A DNA stretch of 9,824 bases from Rubrobacter sp. (lineage in GTDB: Bacteria; Actinomycetota; Rubrobacteria; Rubrobacterales; Rubrobacteraceae): the NCBI GenBank assembly GCA_020253895.1, contig JADDKG010000210.1, positions 1 to 9,824 on the forward strand. The letters are read 5' to 3'. Numbering within the stretch: position 1 is the stretch's first letter; each line of letters begins with the position of its first letter. The notes under the pieces are model-generated. The model ran no database searches. It saw only the letters and a list, made by a program, of their open reading frames with translations, and was not told the origin of the DNA. Positions 1 to 6,996 of this stretch are shown in pieces. The translations under genes were made by a program, and so were the position numbers.

Positions 1-47
1 ACCACGTCCGAGGGGGATATGCTATAGCCGAGTACTGGCTGGGGTGA
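1..47 (+). CDS. Possible 3' end of an upstream gene (partial)
   Basis: The frame beginning at position 3 is open from the window edge to a TGA at 45-47, and encodes 14 residues ending in YAIAEYWLG. It stops six bases before the rnhB start, and the rnhB Shine-Dalgarno-like GGGGTG lies over this stop, the same layout as other gene junctions in this window. In Actinobacteria the gene before rnhB is often lepB (signal peptidase I), whose C-terminus often has a V-x-G...A...YW pattern; the fragment loosely resembles that. It is too short to identify. A second frame (1-27) also ends with TAG here and cannot be excluded as the real gene end. Confidence 0.3.
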   Translation, partial: HVRGGYAIAEYWLG

Positions 48-53
48 TCTCAC

Positions 54-641
54 TTGGGCGCAAAGGCGGAGGTGGAGGCCTGGGCCGCGGCGCGGCGGCC
101 GCCGGTGGCGGGGGTGGACGAGGCCGGCAGGGGTGCCCTGGCCGGCCCGCTGGTGGCTGCGGCCGTGATCCTCGACGGGGCGGTGGTCGAGGGCCTCGAC
201 GACTCCAAGCGGCTCGGCCGCCCGGTGCGCGAGCGGCTGCTTGCGGAGGTGCTCGGCTCCGCCGAAGCCCTCTCCGTGGTGGCCTTCCCGGCGTGGTGGA
301 TAGACGAGCACGGGCTCGGGGCCGCCAACCGCGAGGTCCTCTCCCGGGCGGTGGGCCGCCTGCTCCCGCGGGCGGGGTGCGCGCTGGCCGACGGCAGGCT
401 GCGGATCGGCCCCCGGATAGACTGCCTGCCGGGCGCCGACGGGAGGAGCGCCGCGGTGGCCGCCGCCAGCGTGGTGGCCAAGGTCCTCCGGGACGCCGCG
501 ATGTCCGCCCTCGGCTCCGTGCATCCCGGCTACGGCTTCGAGCGCAACTGCGGCTACGGCACCCCGGAGCACCGGCAAGCCCTCGCCCGGCTGGGGCCCT
601 GCCGGGTGCACAGGCTCAGCTACGCGGGGGTCGGCGGCTGA
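54..641 (+). CDS. rnhB: Ribonuclease HII
   Basis: RNase HII (195 aa) cleaves the RNA strand of RNA/DNA hybrids and nicks 5' of single ribonucleotides misincorporated into DNA. The N-terminal block GVDEAGRG gives catalytic D22 and E23; DDSK follows at 49-52, the third acidic residue is D113 (in LADG) and the fourth is D129, which lines up with the KGD aspartate of E. coli RNase HII. The AAASVVAK segment and the HPGYGFERNCGYGT segment near the C-terminus are also family-typical. The start is TTG at 54: the frame is closed by TGA at 45-47 and no other start lies before the conserved block. The length matches compact family members. It overlaps yraN by 4 bp, implying co-translation. Nothing appears missing from the active site. 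Confidence 0.95.
   Translation: MGAKAEVEAWAAARRPPVAGVDEAGRGALAGPLVAAAVILDGAVVEGLDDSKRLGRPVRERLLAEVLGSAEALSVVAFPAWWIDEHGLGAANREVLSRAVGRLLPRAGCALADGRLRIGPRIDCLPGADGRSAAVAAASVVAKVLRDAAMSALGSVHPGYGFERNCGYGTPEHRQALARLGPCRVHRLSYAGVGG
626..640 (+). promoter_or_regulatory. Ribosome binding site and CTG start of yraN
   Basis: GGGGGT at 626-631 lies 6 bases before a CTG at 638-640 that overlaps the rnhB TGA (639-641) as CTGA. No ATG, GTG or TTG occurs in the yraN frame between this point and the conserved GE...A motif. CTG is therefore the best start, probably translated by ribosomes finishing rnhB. This is inferred from position and spacing only. Confidence 0.55.
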
Positions 642-997
642 GCGGAACGTCGGCCTCCGGCGCGCGGGGAGAGGACCTGGCGCTGGTTTACCTCCTCCGG
701 AAGGGATACACCCTCCTCGAGCGCAACTACCGGACCCGCCGCGGGGAGATCGACCTCGTCATGATGGATGGCGGGGAGCTGGTCTTCGTGGAGGTGAAGC
801 TGCGGCGGAGCGCGGGCTTCGGGGGGCCTGTGGAGGCGGTCACCCCCGGGAAGCAGCGCAGGCTCCGGCTCGCCGCCGGGCAGTACCTATCGGAGAAGAG
901 ACCCTCCTGCGAGGGGGTGCGCTTCGACGTGATCGGGGTGCTGGCTCCCGGCGGCGGAAGACCCCGCATCACGCATGTAAGGGAGGCTTTCTTCTAG
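638..997 (+). CDS. yraN: YraN/UPF0102 family nuclease-fold protein
   Basis: From the CTG at 638 the protein is 119 aa, normal for the UPF0102 (YraN) family, whose members share the PD-(D/E)xK restriction-endonuclease fold and are distantly related to archaeal Holliday-junction resolvases; their cellular role is not firmly known. Family landmarks seen are the N-terminal GARGEDLA, the RNYRTRRGEIDLV segment (E37, D39) and VFVEVKLR (E52, K54), which together form the putative metal-binding nuclease site. The reading frame stays open far upstream through rnhB, but that upstream translation is Gly/Arg-rich and unlike any protein, so it is taken as a shadow. Translational coupling to rnhB is likely. 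Position before comM is the common actinobacterial order. Identity is secure; the start is the uncertain part. Confidence 0.9.
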   Translation: MSGTSASGARGEDLALVYLLRKGYTLLERNYRTRRGEIDLVMMDGGELVFVEVKLRRSAGFGGPVEAVTPGKQRRLRLAAGQYLSEKRPSCEGVRFDVIGVLAPGGGRPRITHVREAFF

Positions 998-1000
998 AGG

Positions 1001-1028
1001 TTGCAAGGGATGCCCGGGGCTTTATACT
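1001..1028 (+). promoter_or_regulatory. Predicted sigma-70-type promoter for comM-dprA-sigma operon
   Basis: TTGCAA at 1001-1006 and TATACT at 1023-1028 are separated by 16 bp, matching 4 of 6 and 5 of 6 consensus bases. The -35 begins 3 bases after the yraN stop, in the only substantial gap before comM. Transcription would begin near 1035, leaving a leader of about 75 nt. It is a relatively AT-rich patch in very GC-rich DNA, which supports it. Confidence 0.6.
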
Positions 1029-1063
1029 CCCTGTATCTACGCTTTTCCTGGAGGCGGGACGGG

Positions 1064-1103
1064 AAGGAGGCCATGTAGTCTCCTACCGCTTGAGGAGGGA
1101 GGG
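1064..1103 (+). promoter_or_regulatory. comM leader: start-stop mini-ORF with competing Shine-Dalgarno hairpins
   Basis: AAGGAGG at 1064-1070 is followed two bases later by ATG at 1073-1075 and immediately TAG at 1076-1078, a one-codon ORF. CTCCT at 1080-1084 can pair with AGGAG at 1065-1069 (10-nt loop containing the ATGTAG) or with AGGAG at 1093-1097 (8-nt loop), the latter being part of the purine-rich comM ribosome binding site at 1092-1103. The two pairings exclude each other, so the leader could tune comM translation. The pairings are visible in the sequence; any regulatory function is inference, since short CTCCT/AGGAG matches can arise by chance in purine-rich DNA. Confidence 0.35.
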
Positions 1104-1109
1104 TGCGCG

Positions 1110-2618
1110 ATGTCTGTCTGCCGGGTAAGAAGCCTTGCGCTCGTGGGCATAGACGCCCTCCCCGTCGACGTGGAGGTCGACATGGGGCCCGGGCTCCCCG
1201 GCTTCTCCGTGGTCGGGCTGCCGGATGCTGCGGTGCAGGAGGCCCGGGAGCGGGTGAGGGTGGCGATCTCCAACGCGGGCTACAGGTTCCCCTCCAAGAA
1301 GGTCATCGTGAACCTGGCCCCGGCCAACCTCCGCAAGGTGGGGGCCGCCTTCGACCTCCCGATAGCCCTCGGGATCCTCGCCGCCTGCGGCGTCGTCCCT
1401 CCCGGAGGGCTCTCCGGGATGGCCGTCGCCGGGGAGCTCTCGCTCGACGGCAGCCTGCGCGGCATCCGGGGTGCGCTCTCGCTGGCCGACGGTGCCCGCC
1501 GCGGGGGACTCCGCGGGCTGCTGGTGCCCTCCGAGAACGCCCCCGAGGCCGCCTCCATAGGCGGGATAGACGTCTACGCCGCGGGCAGCCTGGAGGAGGC
1601 CGTCGGGATACTGCGGAACGGAGGGACGCCGGTGGGCGGTGCCCCCACCGTCCGGGAGGACGGCAGCGGGGAAGATTTCGAGGGCTTTGAGGACGTGGCC
1701 GGGCAGGGCTACGCCAAGCGGGCGCTCGAGGTCTCGGCGGCCGGCGGCCACAACGTCCTCATGAGCGGGCCTCCCGGCTCCGGCAAGACCATGCTCGCCC
1801 GCAGGCTGCCCGGGATCCTCCCCCCGCTCACCCTGGAGGAGAGCATCGAGGTCACCAAGGTGCACAGCGCGGCCGGGCTGGCTGACGGCGGTCTGATCCG
1901 GCGGCGGCCCTTCCGGGCCCCGCACCACACCATCTCCGCTTCCGGGCTCGCCGGGGGCGGCACCAACCCGCGTCCGGGCGAGGTCTCGCTGGCGCACCAC
2001 GGGGTGCTCTTTCTGGACGAGCTCCCGGAGTTCGGCCGCCAGGTGCTGGAGGTGCTGCGGCAGCCGCTGGAGGACGGCCAGGTAACCATCTCCCGGGTGG
2101 CAGGGACGGTGAGCTACCCGGCCCGGGTCACGCTGGTGTGCTCCATGAACCCCTACCCCTGCGGCTACGCCGGCGACCGCCGCCGGGCCTGCCGGTGCAC
2201 GCCCGCCCAGATCGAACGGTACCGCGGGCGGGTCTCCGGGCCGCTTCTGGACCGGATAGACCTCTTTGTAGAGGTGCCGCGGCTTTTGGGGGAGGAGCTG
2301 CGGGCCAAAGGAGAGGCCGAGCCCTCGGAGAGGATCCGGGAGCGGGTGGAGAGGGCCCGTAAGGTGCAGCTGGAGCGCCAGGGCGTCCCGAACTCCGCCC
2401 TTTCCGGCAAGCGGCTGCGCGGGGCCTGCCGGCTGGGGCCCGGTGCGGAGGCCCTCCTCGTGCGGGCGGTGGACCGGATGGGGCTCTCCGGACGGGCCCA
2501 CGACCGGGTGCTTAGGGTGGCCCGGACGGTGGCTGACCTCGCCGGCAGCGTCGAGATAGGCCCCGAGCACCTTGCCGAGGCGTTGAACTACAGGAGGCCC
2601 GGTGTTCTCGACCGCTGA
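1110..2618 (+). CDS. comM: ComM/YifB family AAA+ ATPase (Mg-chelatase-like)
   Basis: This 502-aa protein is a full-length ComM (YifB) homologue. ComM is a hexameric helicase that drives bidirectional branch migration, helping integrate transforming DNA during natural transformation. An N-terminal ribosomal-S5-domain-2-like region (about 1-170, with GLPGFSVVGLP and NLAPANLRK) is followed by the AAA+ core with Walker A GPPGSGKT at 220-227 and Walker B LFLDE at 300-304, then the Mg-chelatase-type C-terminal domain containing SGPLLDRID and ending LAEALNYR. A cysteine cluster lies in between (C351, C361, C363); position 349 is Tyr in NPYPCG, where many homologues have NPCPCG. ATG at 1110 has a strong purine-rich ribosome binding site at 1092-1103. 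Its own promoter is predicted upstream. It overlaps dprA by 17 bp, consistent with a DNA-uptake or recombination operon. Confidence 0.95.
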   Translation: MSVCRVRSLALVGIDALPVDVEVDMGPGLPGFSVVGLPDAAVQEARERVRVAISNAGYRFPSKKVIVNLAPANLRKVGAAFDLPIALGILAACGVVPPGGLSGMAVAGELSLDGSLRGIRGALSLADGARRGGLRGLLVPSENAPEAASIGGIDVYAAGSLEEAVGILRNGGTPVGGAPTVREDGSGEDFEGFEDVAGQGYAKRALEVSAAGGHNVLMSGPPGSGKTMLARRLPGILPPLTLEESIEVTKVHSAAGLADGGLIRRRPFRAPHHTISASGLAGGGTNPRPGEVSLAHHGVLFLDELPEFGRQVLEVLRQPLEDGQVTISRVAGTVSYPARVTLVCSMNPYPCGYAGDRRRACRCTPAQIERYRGRVSGPLLDRIDLFVEVPRLLGEELRAKGEAEPSERIRERVERARKVQLERQGVPNSALSGKRLRGACRLGPGAEALLVRAVDRMGLSGRAHDRVLRVARTVADLAGSVEIGPEHLAEALNYRRPGVLDR

Positions 2619-3711
2619 GGACCGCGCCGGATACCTGCTGCTCTCCCTCCTTCAGGCCCGGGTGGGAACCAGCCTCATCCGCAAGCTGGCCGGGGAGCCC
2701 CCCGGGCGCCTGCTCTCCTTCCCGCCCGGAGAGCTCGAGCGGGAGCACGGCCTCGGCCCCAGGGCCGCCGGCGAGCTGGCCGCCCTGCGGGAGACCTTCG
2801 ATGCCGGGACGTTGCTCCGGGAGCTGGCAGAGAGGGGTATTTCGGTCCTCACCCCCGCCGACGGGGGGTACCCCGGGGCGCTGCGCGAGATCCCCGACCC
2901 GCCGCCGGCGCTCTTCGTCGACGGGGAGCTCCCGGCGGGGGAAGCGGTTGCGGTGGTCGGGAGCCGGAAGCCCTCGCCCGGGGGGCTGGACGTCGCCCGG
3001 AGGCTCGGTCGGGAGCTCGCCGGGCGGGGTGTGTGCGTGGTCAGCGGCCTGGCCCTCGGGATCGACGCGGCGGCCCACGAGGGGGCGCTCGGGGCCGGGG
3101 GGACCACGGTCGGGGTGCTCGGCTGCGGGATAGACGTGGTCTACCCCCGCAACCACGCCCGGCTCTTCGGGGAGGTGCGCGGGGCGGGCGCGGTGGTCTC
3201 CGAGTACTACCTCGGCGAGCCGCCGCTCGCCTGGCGCTTCCCGGCGCGCAATAGGATCATCGCGGGCCTCGCCCGGGTCGTTGTGGTCGTCGAGGCGGCC
3301 GAGAAGAGCGGGGCGCTCATCACCGCCCGGCATGCCCTGGAGTCCGGACGCGACGTGTGTGCGGTACCCGGTCCCGTCGGTTACCCCGGGTGTCGGGGTT
3401 CCAACCGCCTGCTGGCCGACGGCGCCGGGGTGCTGTGGGACATCGGAGAGTTCGCCGACGCCGTTGCCCCGCGGAGAGAGCCCGAGGCGGCCCCGGCGGA
3501 GGAGAAGCCTCCTCCGCCTCCCCCCGGTCTGCCCGGGAGCGAGGCGGCGGTGCTCGGGGCGCTTGGGTTCGAGCCCGCTTCTGCCGACGAGGTGGCCCAG
3601 CGGTGTGGGCTCGGGATCGGGGAGGTGCTCTCCGCCCTCTCCATGCTAGAGCTCAAGGGCTACGCGGCGCGCGAGGGCGGCGGAGGGTTTGTCAGGAGGA
3701 CAAACCTTTGA
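2602..3711 (+). CDS. dprA: DNA-processing protein DprA (Smf)
   Basis: DprA binds incoming single-stranded DNA in the cytoplasm, shields it from nucleases and loads RecA. The 369-aa protein has an N-terminal helical/HhH-like region (about 1-75), the family segment GGYPGALREIPDPPPALFVDG, then a Rossmann-like DNA-binding domain starting with VVGSRK (GSR at 120-122), continuing through SGLALGIDAAAHEGAL and GCGIDVVYPRNH, PARNRII (R216-R218) and EKSGALITA (from E234). A six-proline linker (303-308) leads to a C-terminal winged-helix domain (about 312-366). GTG at 2602 is chosen because AGGAGG lies at 2592-2597 and the protein begins at the family-typical point; it sits inside the end of comM. Its own stop overlaps the next gene as TTGA, so translation of all three genes is probably coupled. 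Confidence 0.95.
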   Translation: MFSTAEDRAGYLLLSLLQARVGTSLIRKLAGEPPGRLLSFPPGELEREHGLGPRAAGELAALRETFDAGTLLRELAERGISVLTPADGGYPGALREIPDPPPALFVDGELPAGEAVAVVGSRKPSPGGLDVARRLGRELAGRGVCVVSGLALGIDAAAHEGALGAGGTTVGVLGCGIDVVYPRNHARLFGEVRGAGAVVSEYYLGEPPLAWRFPARNRIIAGLARVVVVVEAAEKSGALITARHALESGRDVCAVPGPVGYPGCRGSNRLLADGAGVLWDIGEFADAVAPRREPEAAPAEEKPPPPPPGLPGSEAAVLGALGFEPASADEVAQRCGLGIGEVLSALSMLELKGYAAREGGGGFVRRTNL

Positions 3712-4505
3712 CGACCCGGCCCACGCTCGGCCGGCTCTGGGAGCTCTACGGCCGGGCGCGGGCGGAGGCGGCCGGGCTGCGGGCCGCGGGGCGCCGGGGA
3801 CCCGGGCTGCGGCGGGCCGAGCGGCGGGCAGATCAGCTGCGCGACAGGCTCGTGGTCAACTACTCCCCGCTCGTCAAATACGTGGCCGGCAGGATGGCGG
3901 CCCGCATCCCCGGCGGGGTAGACCAGGAGGAGCTCATCTCCTGGGGGGTCGTCGGGCTCCTTCAGGCCGTCGAGACCTTCGACCCCTCGCGGGGTGCCAA
4001 GTTCGAGACCTACGCCATCTCCAAGATCCGGTGGGCCATCCTCGACGAGCTCAGGAAGGCCGACCCGCTGCCCCGGCGGGTCCGGCGGCGGGTGCGGGAG
4101 ACCCAGCGCGCCACCGGTACCCTGACCCAGACCCTGCGGCGGGTGCCCACCGAGGCCGAGGTGGCCCGCGAGGTGGGGGTGGGGCTCGCCGAGCACCGCG
4201 AGACCCTGGAGCGCCACCACCGGGTCCGCACCTGGTCGCTGGAGGAGATCCTCTCCGGCATGGGGGAGGGCGGGCGCGAGCTCTCCCTCTCCGACCCGGC
4301 CGCCGAGACCTCTGAGCTGCGGGAGCGCCTCGCCGAGGCCATAGAATCGCTCAGCGAGCGGGAACGGGTGGTCATAACCTTCTACTATTACCAGGGGCTC
4401 ACCCTGCGGGAGATAGGGCGGGCCCTGAACCTCACCGAGGGTAGGATCTCCCAGATCCTGCGCCGGGCCATCCTGCGGCTGCGGGACCGCCTCTCCGGGG
4501 TGTAG
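3708..4505 (+). CDS. whiG: RNA polymerase sigma factor, WhiG/FliA (sigma-28) family
   Basis: This 265-aa alternative sigma factor directs RNA polymerase to a dedicated promoter set. Region 2 runs from about residue 51 (NYSPLVKYVAGRM) through LISWGVVGLLQAVETFDPSR and KFETYAISKIRWAILDELRK (DEL at 113-115), ending PLPRRVRRR, closely following the FliA/WhiG consensus. Region 3 holds the VPTEAEVAREVGV helix-turn-helix, and region 4 begins at LSERER (about 215) with the LTLREIGRALNLTEGRISQI DNA-binding motif. The start is TTG at 3708 with AGGAGGA at 3694-3700; it overlaps the dprA TGA by 4 bp. The frame is open further upstream, but that part is a dprA shadow. WhiG controls sporulation in Streptomyces and FliA controls flagella elsewhere; neither role is implied here. 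The position after dprA and before rpsB is that of actinobacterial whiG. No anti-sigma gene is adjacent. Confidence 0.9.
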   Translation: MTTRPTLGRLWELYGRARAEAAGLRAAGRRGPGLRRAERRADQLRDRLVVNYSPLVKYVAGRMAARIPGGVDQEELISWGVVGLLQAVETFDPSRGAKFETYAISKIRWAILDELRKADPLPRRVRRRVRETQRATGTLTQTLRRVPTEAEVAREVGVGLAEHRETLERHHRVRTWSLEEILSGMGEGGRELSLSDPAAETSELRERLAEAIESLSERERVVITFYYYQGLTLREIGRALNLTEGRISQILRRAILRLRDRLSGV

Positions 4506-4516
4506 AACCCCCTTTT
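4497..4516 (+). terminator. Weak intrinsic terminator after the sigma gene
   Basis: GGGGT (4497-4501) and ACCCC (4507-4511) form a 5-bp stem with a 5-base loop that contains the sigma-factor TAG stop. One C and then TTTT (4513-4516) follow. The stem and T-tract are short, so termination would be partial. It sits exactly between the comM operon and the rpsB promoter. Confidence 0.4.
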
Positions 4517-4522
4517 GTGCTG

Positions 4523-4531
4523 TGCTAGTAT
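4523..4531 (+). promoter_or_regulatory. Predicted extended -10 promoter for the rpsB operon
   Basis: TGCTAGTAT at 4523-4531 fits an extended -10 element (TGn followed by TAGTAT, 4 of 6 consensus bases). At 17-bp spacing the -35 would be TAGAAC (4503-4508), a poor match overlapping the sigma stop codon, so recognition would rely on the TG extension. The GC-rich bases after it (CTTGCGGG) resemble discriminators of growth-rate or stringent-controlled promoters. Transcription would start near 4537-4539. Confidence 0.5.
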
Positions 4532-4534
4532 CTT

Positions 4535-4670
4535 GCGGGTTTTAGATCACGCACGCCCGCACAGAGGGCTCCCCGAGGGTCCTGGTGGTGATCCGGAGCA
4601 AGGGCCGGATTGCGCGCGGGCGGAGGTTGTAACCACCTGAAAAGCGGAGCAAAGGAGCAGAGGGAAGGCC
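4535..4670 (+). promoter_or_regulatory. rpsB mRNA leader with competing inverted repeats
   Basis: This gene-free stretch of about 130 nt holds several pairings: GCGGG (4535-4539) with CCCGC (4556-4560); GATCAC-g-CAC (4545-4554) with GTGGTGATC (4585-4593), nine pairs with one bulged G; ATCCGG (4591-4596) with CCGGAT (4605-4610), 8-nt loop; and GGTGGT (4584-4589) with ACCACC (4632-4637), which would enclose the third hairpin. The second pairing excludes the third and fourth. The rpsB ribosome binding site AGGGAAGG is at 4661-4668. In E. coli, S2 represses its own operon through the rpsB leader; a similar role here is possible but untested. The bases are seen, and regulation is inferred. Confidence 0.4.
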
Positions 4671-5591
4671 GTGGAGAGCACGCAGAGAATAGGCATCCGG
4701 GAGCTGCTGGAGGCCGGGGTCCACTTTGGCCACCAGGCCAAGCGCTGGAACCCCAAGATGAAGCGCTACATCTTCGCCGAGCGGGCGGGGGTGCACATAA
4801 TAGACCTCGACCAGACCCTGGATCTGCTCGAGCGGGCGCTGAACTTCATCCGGGGGGTGGCCGAGGCCGGCCAGGACGTGCTGTTCGTCGGGACAAAGAA
4901 GCAGGCCCAGATAACGATCGCCGAGCAGGCTATCCGCTGCGGCCAGCCTTACGTGGCCGAGCGGTACATCGGCGGGCTGCTGACCAACTTCCGGACCATC
5001 CGCCCCCGCATCGAGTACTTCAAGCAGCTCGCCCGGGAGATAGAGGAGACCCCGGAGGAAGAGCGGAGCGGCAAGGAGTGGTTCGCCCGGCTGCGGGAGT
5101 ATCAAAAGCTGCGGCGCAACTTCGCGGGCATCACGGAGATGGAGCGGCTCCCGGGAGCCGTCTACGTGGTGGACCCCAAGCGTGAGGAGCTGGTGGTCAG
5201 GGAGGCCAACCGGCTGCGGATACCGGTGGTGGCCCTCACCGACACCAACTGCGACCCGGACGTCATAGACTACGTTATCCCGGGCAACGACGACGCCATC
5301 CGCTCCATAAGCCTCATAACCCGCCTCATCGCTGACGCGGTGATCGAGGGGCGGGGCGAGGAGTCGGCGGCCGAGGAACGGCCGGTGCCGCCGGCGGTGG
5401 AGGAGGCACAGATGGTCGAAGAGGGTCGGGTTCCGGCGGGCGGGGAGGAGCAGCCCGGCGAGCCTGAGGCTGAGGCGTTTGAGGAGGCCGCTGGAGAGCC
5501 GGAGGACTCCACAGAGGAGGAGGCTGCGGAGGAGCAGGCTGCCTCCCAGGCGGCGCCGGTCGGTGAGGGAGACGAGAGCGAGGAGAGGTAA
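4671..5591 (+). CDS. rpsB: 30S ribosomal protein S2
   Basis: S2 binds the 30S subunit at the head-body junction and is needed for recruiting S1 and initiating translation. The N-terminus IGIRELLEAGVHFGHQ is the first S2 signature, and PVVALTDTNCDPDVIDYVIPGNDDAIRSI is the second. The protein is 306 aa, longer than the common 230-260 aa core: residues from about 230 onward form a Glu/Ala/Pro-rich acidic tail likely to be disordered. GTG at 4671 is used because the first signature begins seven residues later and AGGGAAGG lies at 4661-4668. It heads the translation operon, seven bases before tsf. Acidic S2 tails occur in other Actinobacteria; the function of this one is not known to me. Confidence 0.97.
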   Translation: MESTQRIGIRELLEAGVHFGHQAKRWNPKMKRYIFAERAGVHIIDLDQTLDLLERALNFIRGVAEAGQDVLFVGTKKQAQITIAEQAIRCGQPYVAERYIGGLLTNFRTIRPRIEYFKQLAREIEETPEEERSGKEWFARLREYQKLRRNFAGITEMERLPGAVYVVDPKREELVVREANRLRIPVVALTDTNCDPDVIDYVIPGNDDAIRSISLITRLIADAVIEGRGEESAAEERPVPPAVEEAQMVEEGRVPAGGEEQPGEPEAEAFEEAAGEPEDSTEEEAAEEQAASQAAPVGEGDESEER

Positions 5592-5598
5592 CAGAGCG

Positions 5599-6973
<1,375 letters not shown>

Positions 6974-6996
6974 AGAGGGCGGAGGAGGAGCCGAAG

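Noticed and set aside
18..28. TATGCTATAGC as an extended -10 promoter for rnhB
   Set aside because: It resembles the rpsB extended -10, but the -35 region falls at the window edge and cannot be judged, and rnhB looks joined to an upstream gene.
44..637. GTG at 44 as the start of a 317-residue extended YraN
   Set aside because: The added 198 residues are Gly/Arg/Pro-rich and fully overlap rnhB in another frame; YraN proteins are about 120 aa.
1083..2570. A 495-codon open frame on the minus strand across comM
   Set aside because: It is exactly antisense to comM, rich in Gly/Pro/Arg/His with no recognisable domain, and is the kind of shadow frame expected in GC-rich coding DNA. Other long minus-strand frames (4542-5780, 5326-6453, 7554-8480, 8985-9801) were rejected for the same reason.
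3357..3707. Longer N-terminus for the sigma factor
   Set aside because: The extension overlaps dprA out of frame, is not sigma-like, and the TTG at 3708 has an AGGAGGA ribosome binding site at proper spacing.
4515..4546. TTGTGC with TTTAGA as an alternative rpsB promoter
   Set aside because: The spacing is 20 bp and both boxes are weak compared with TGCTAGTAT at 4523-4531.
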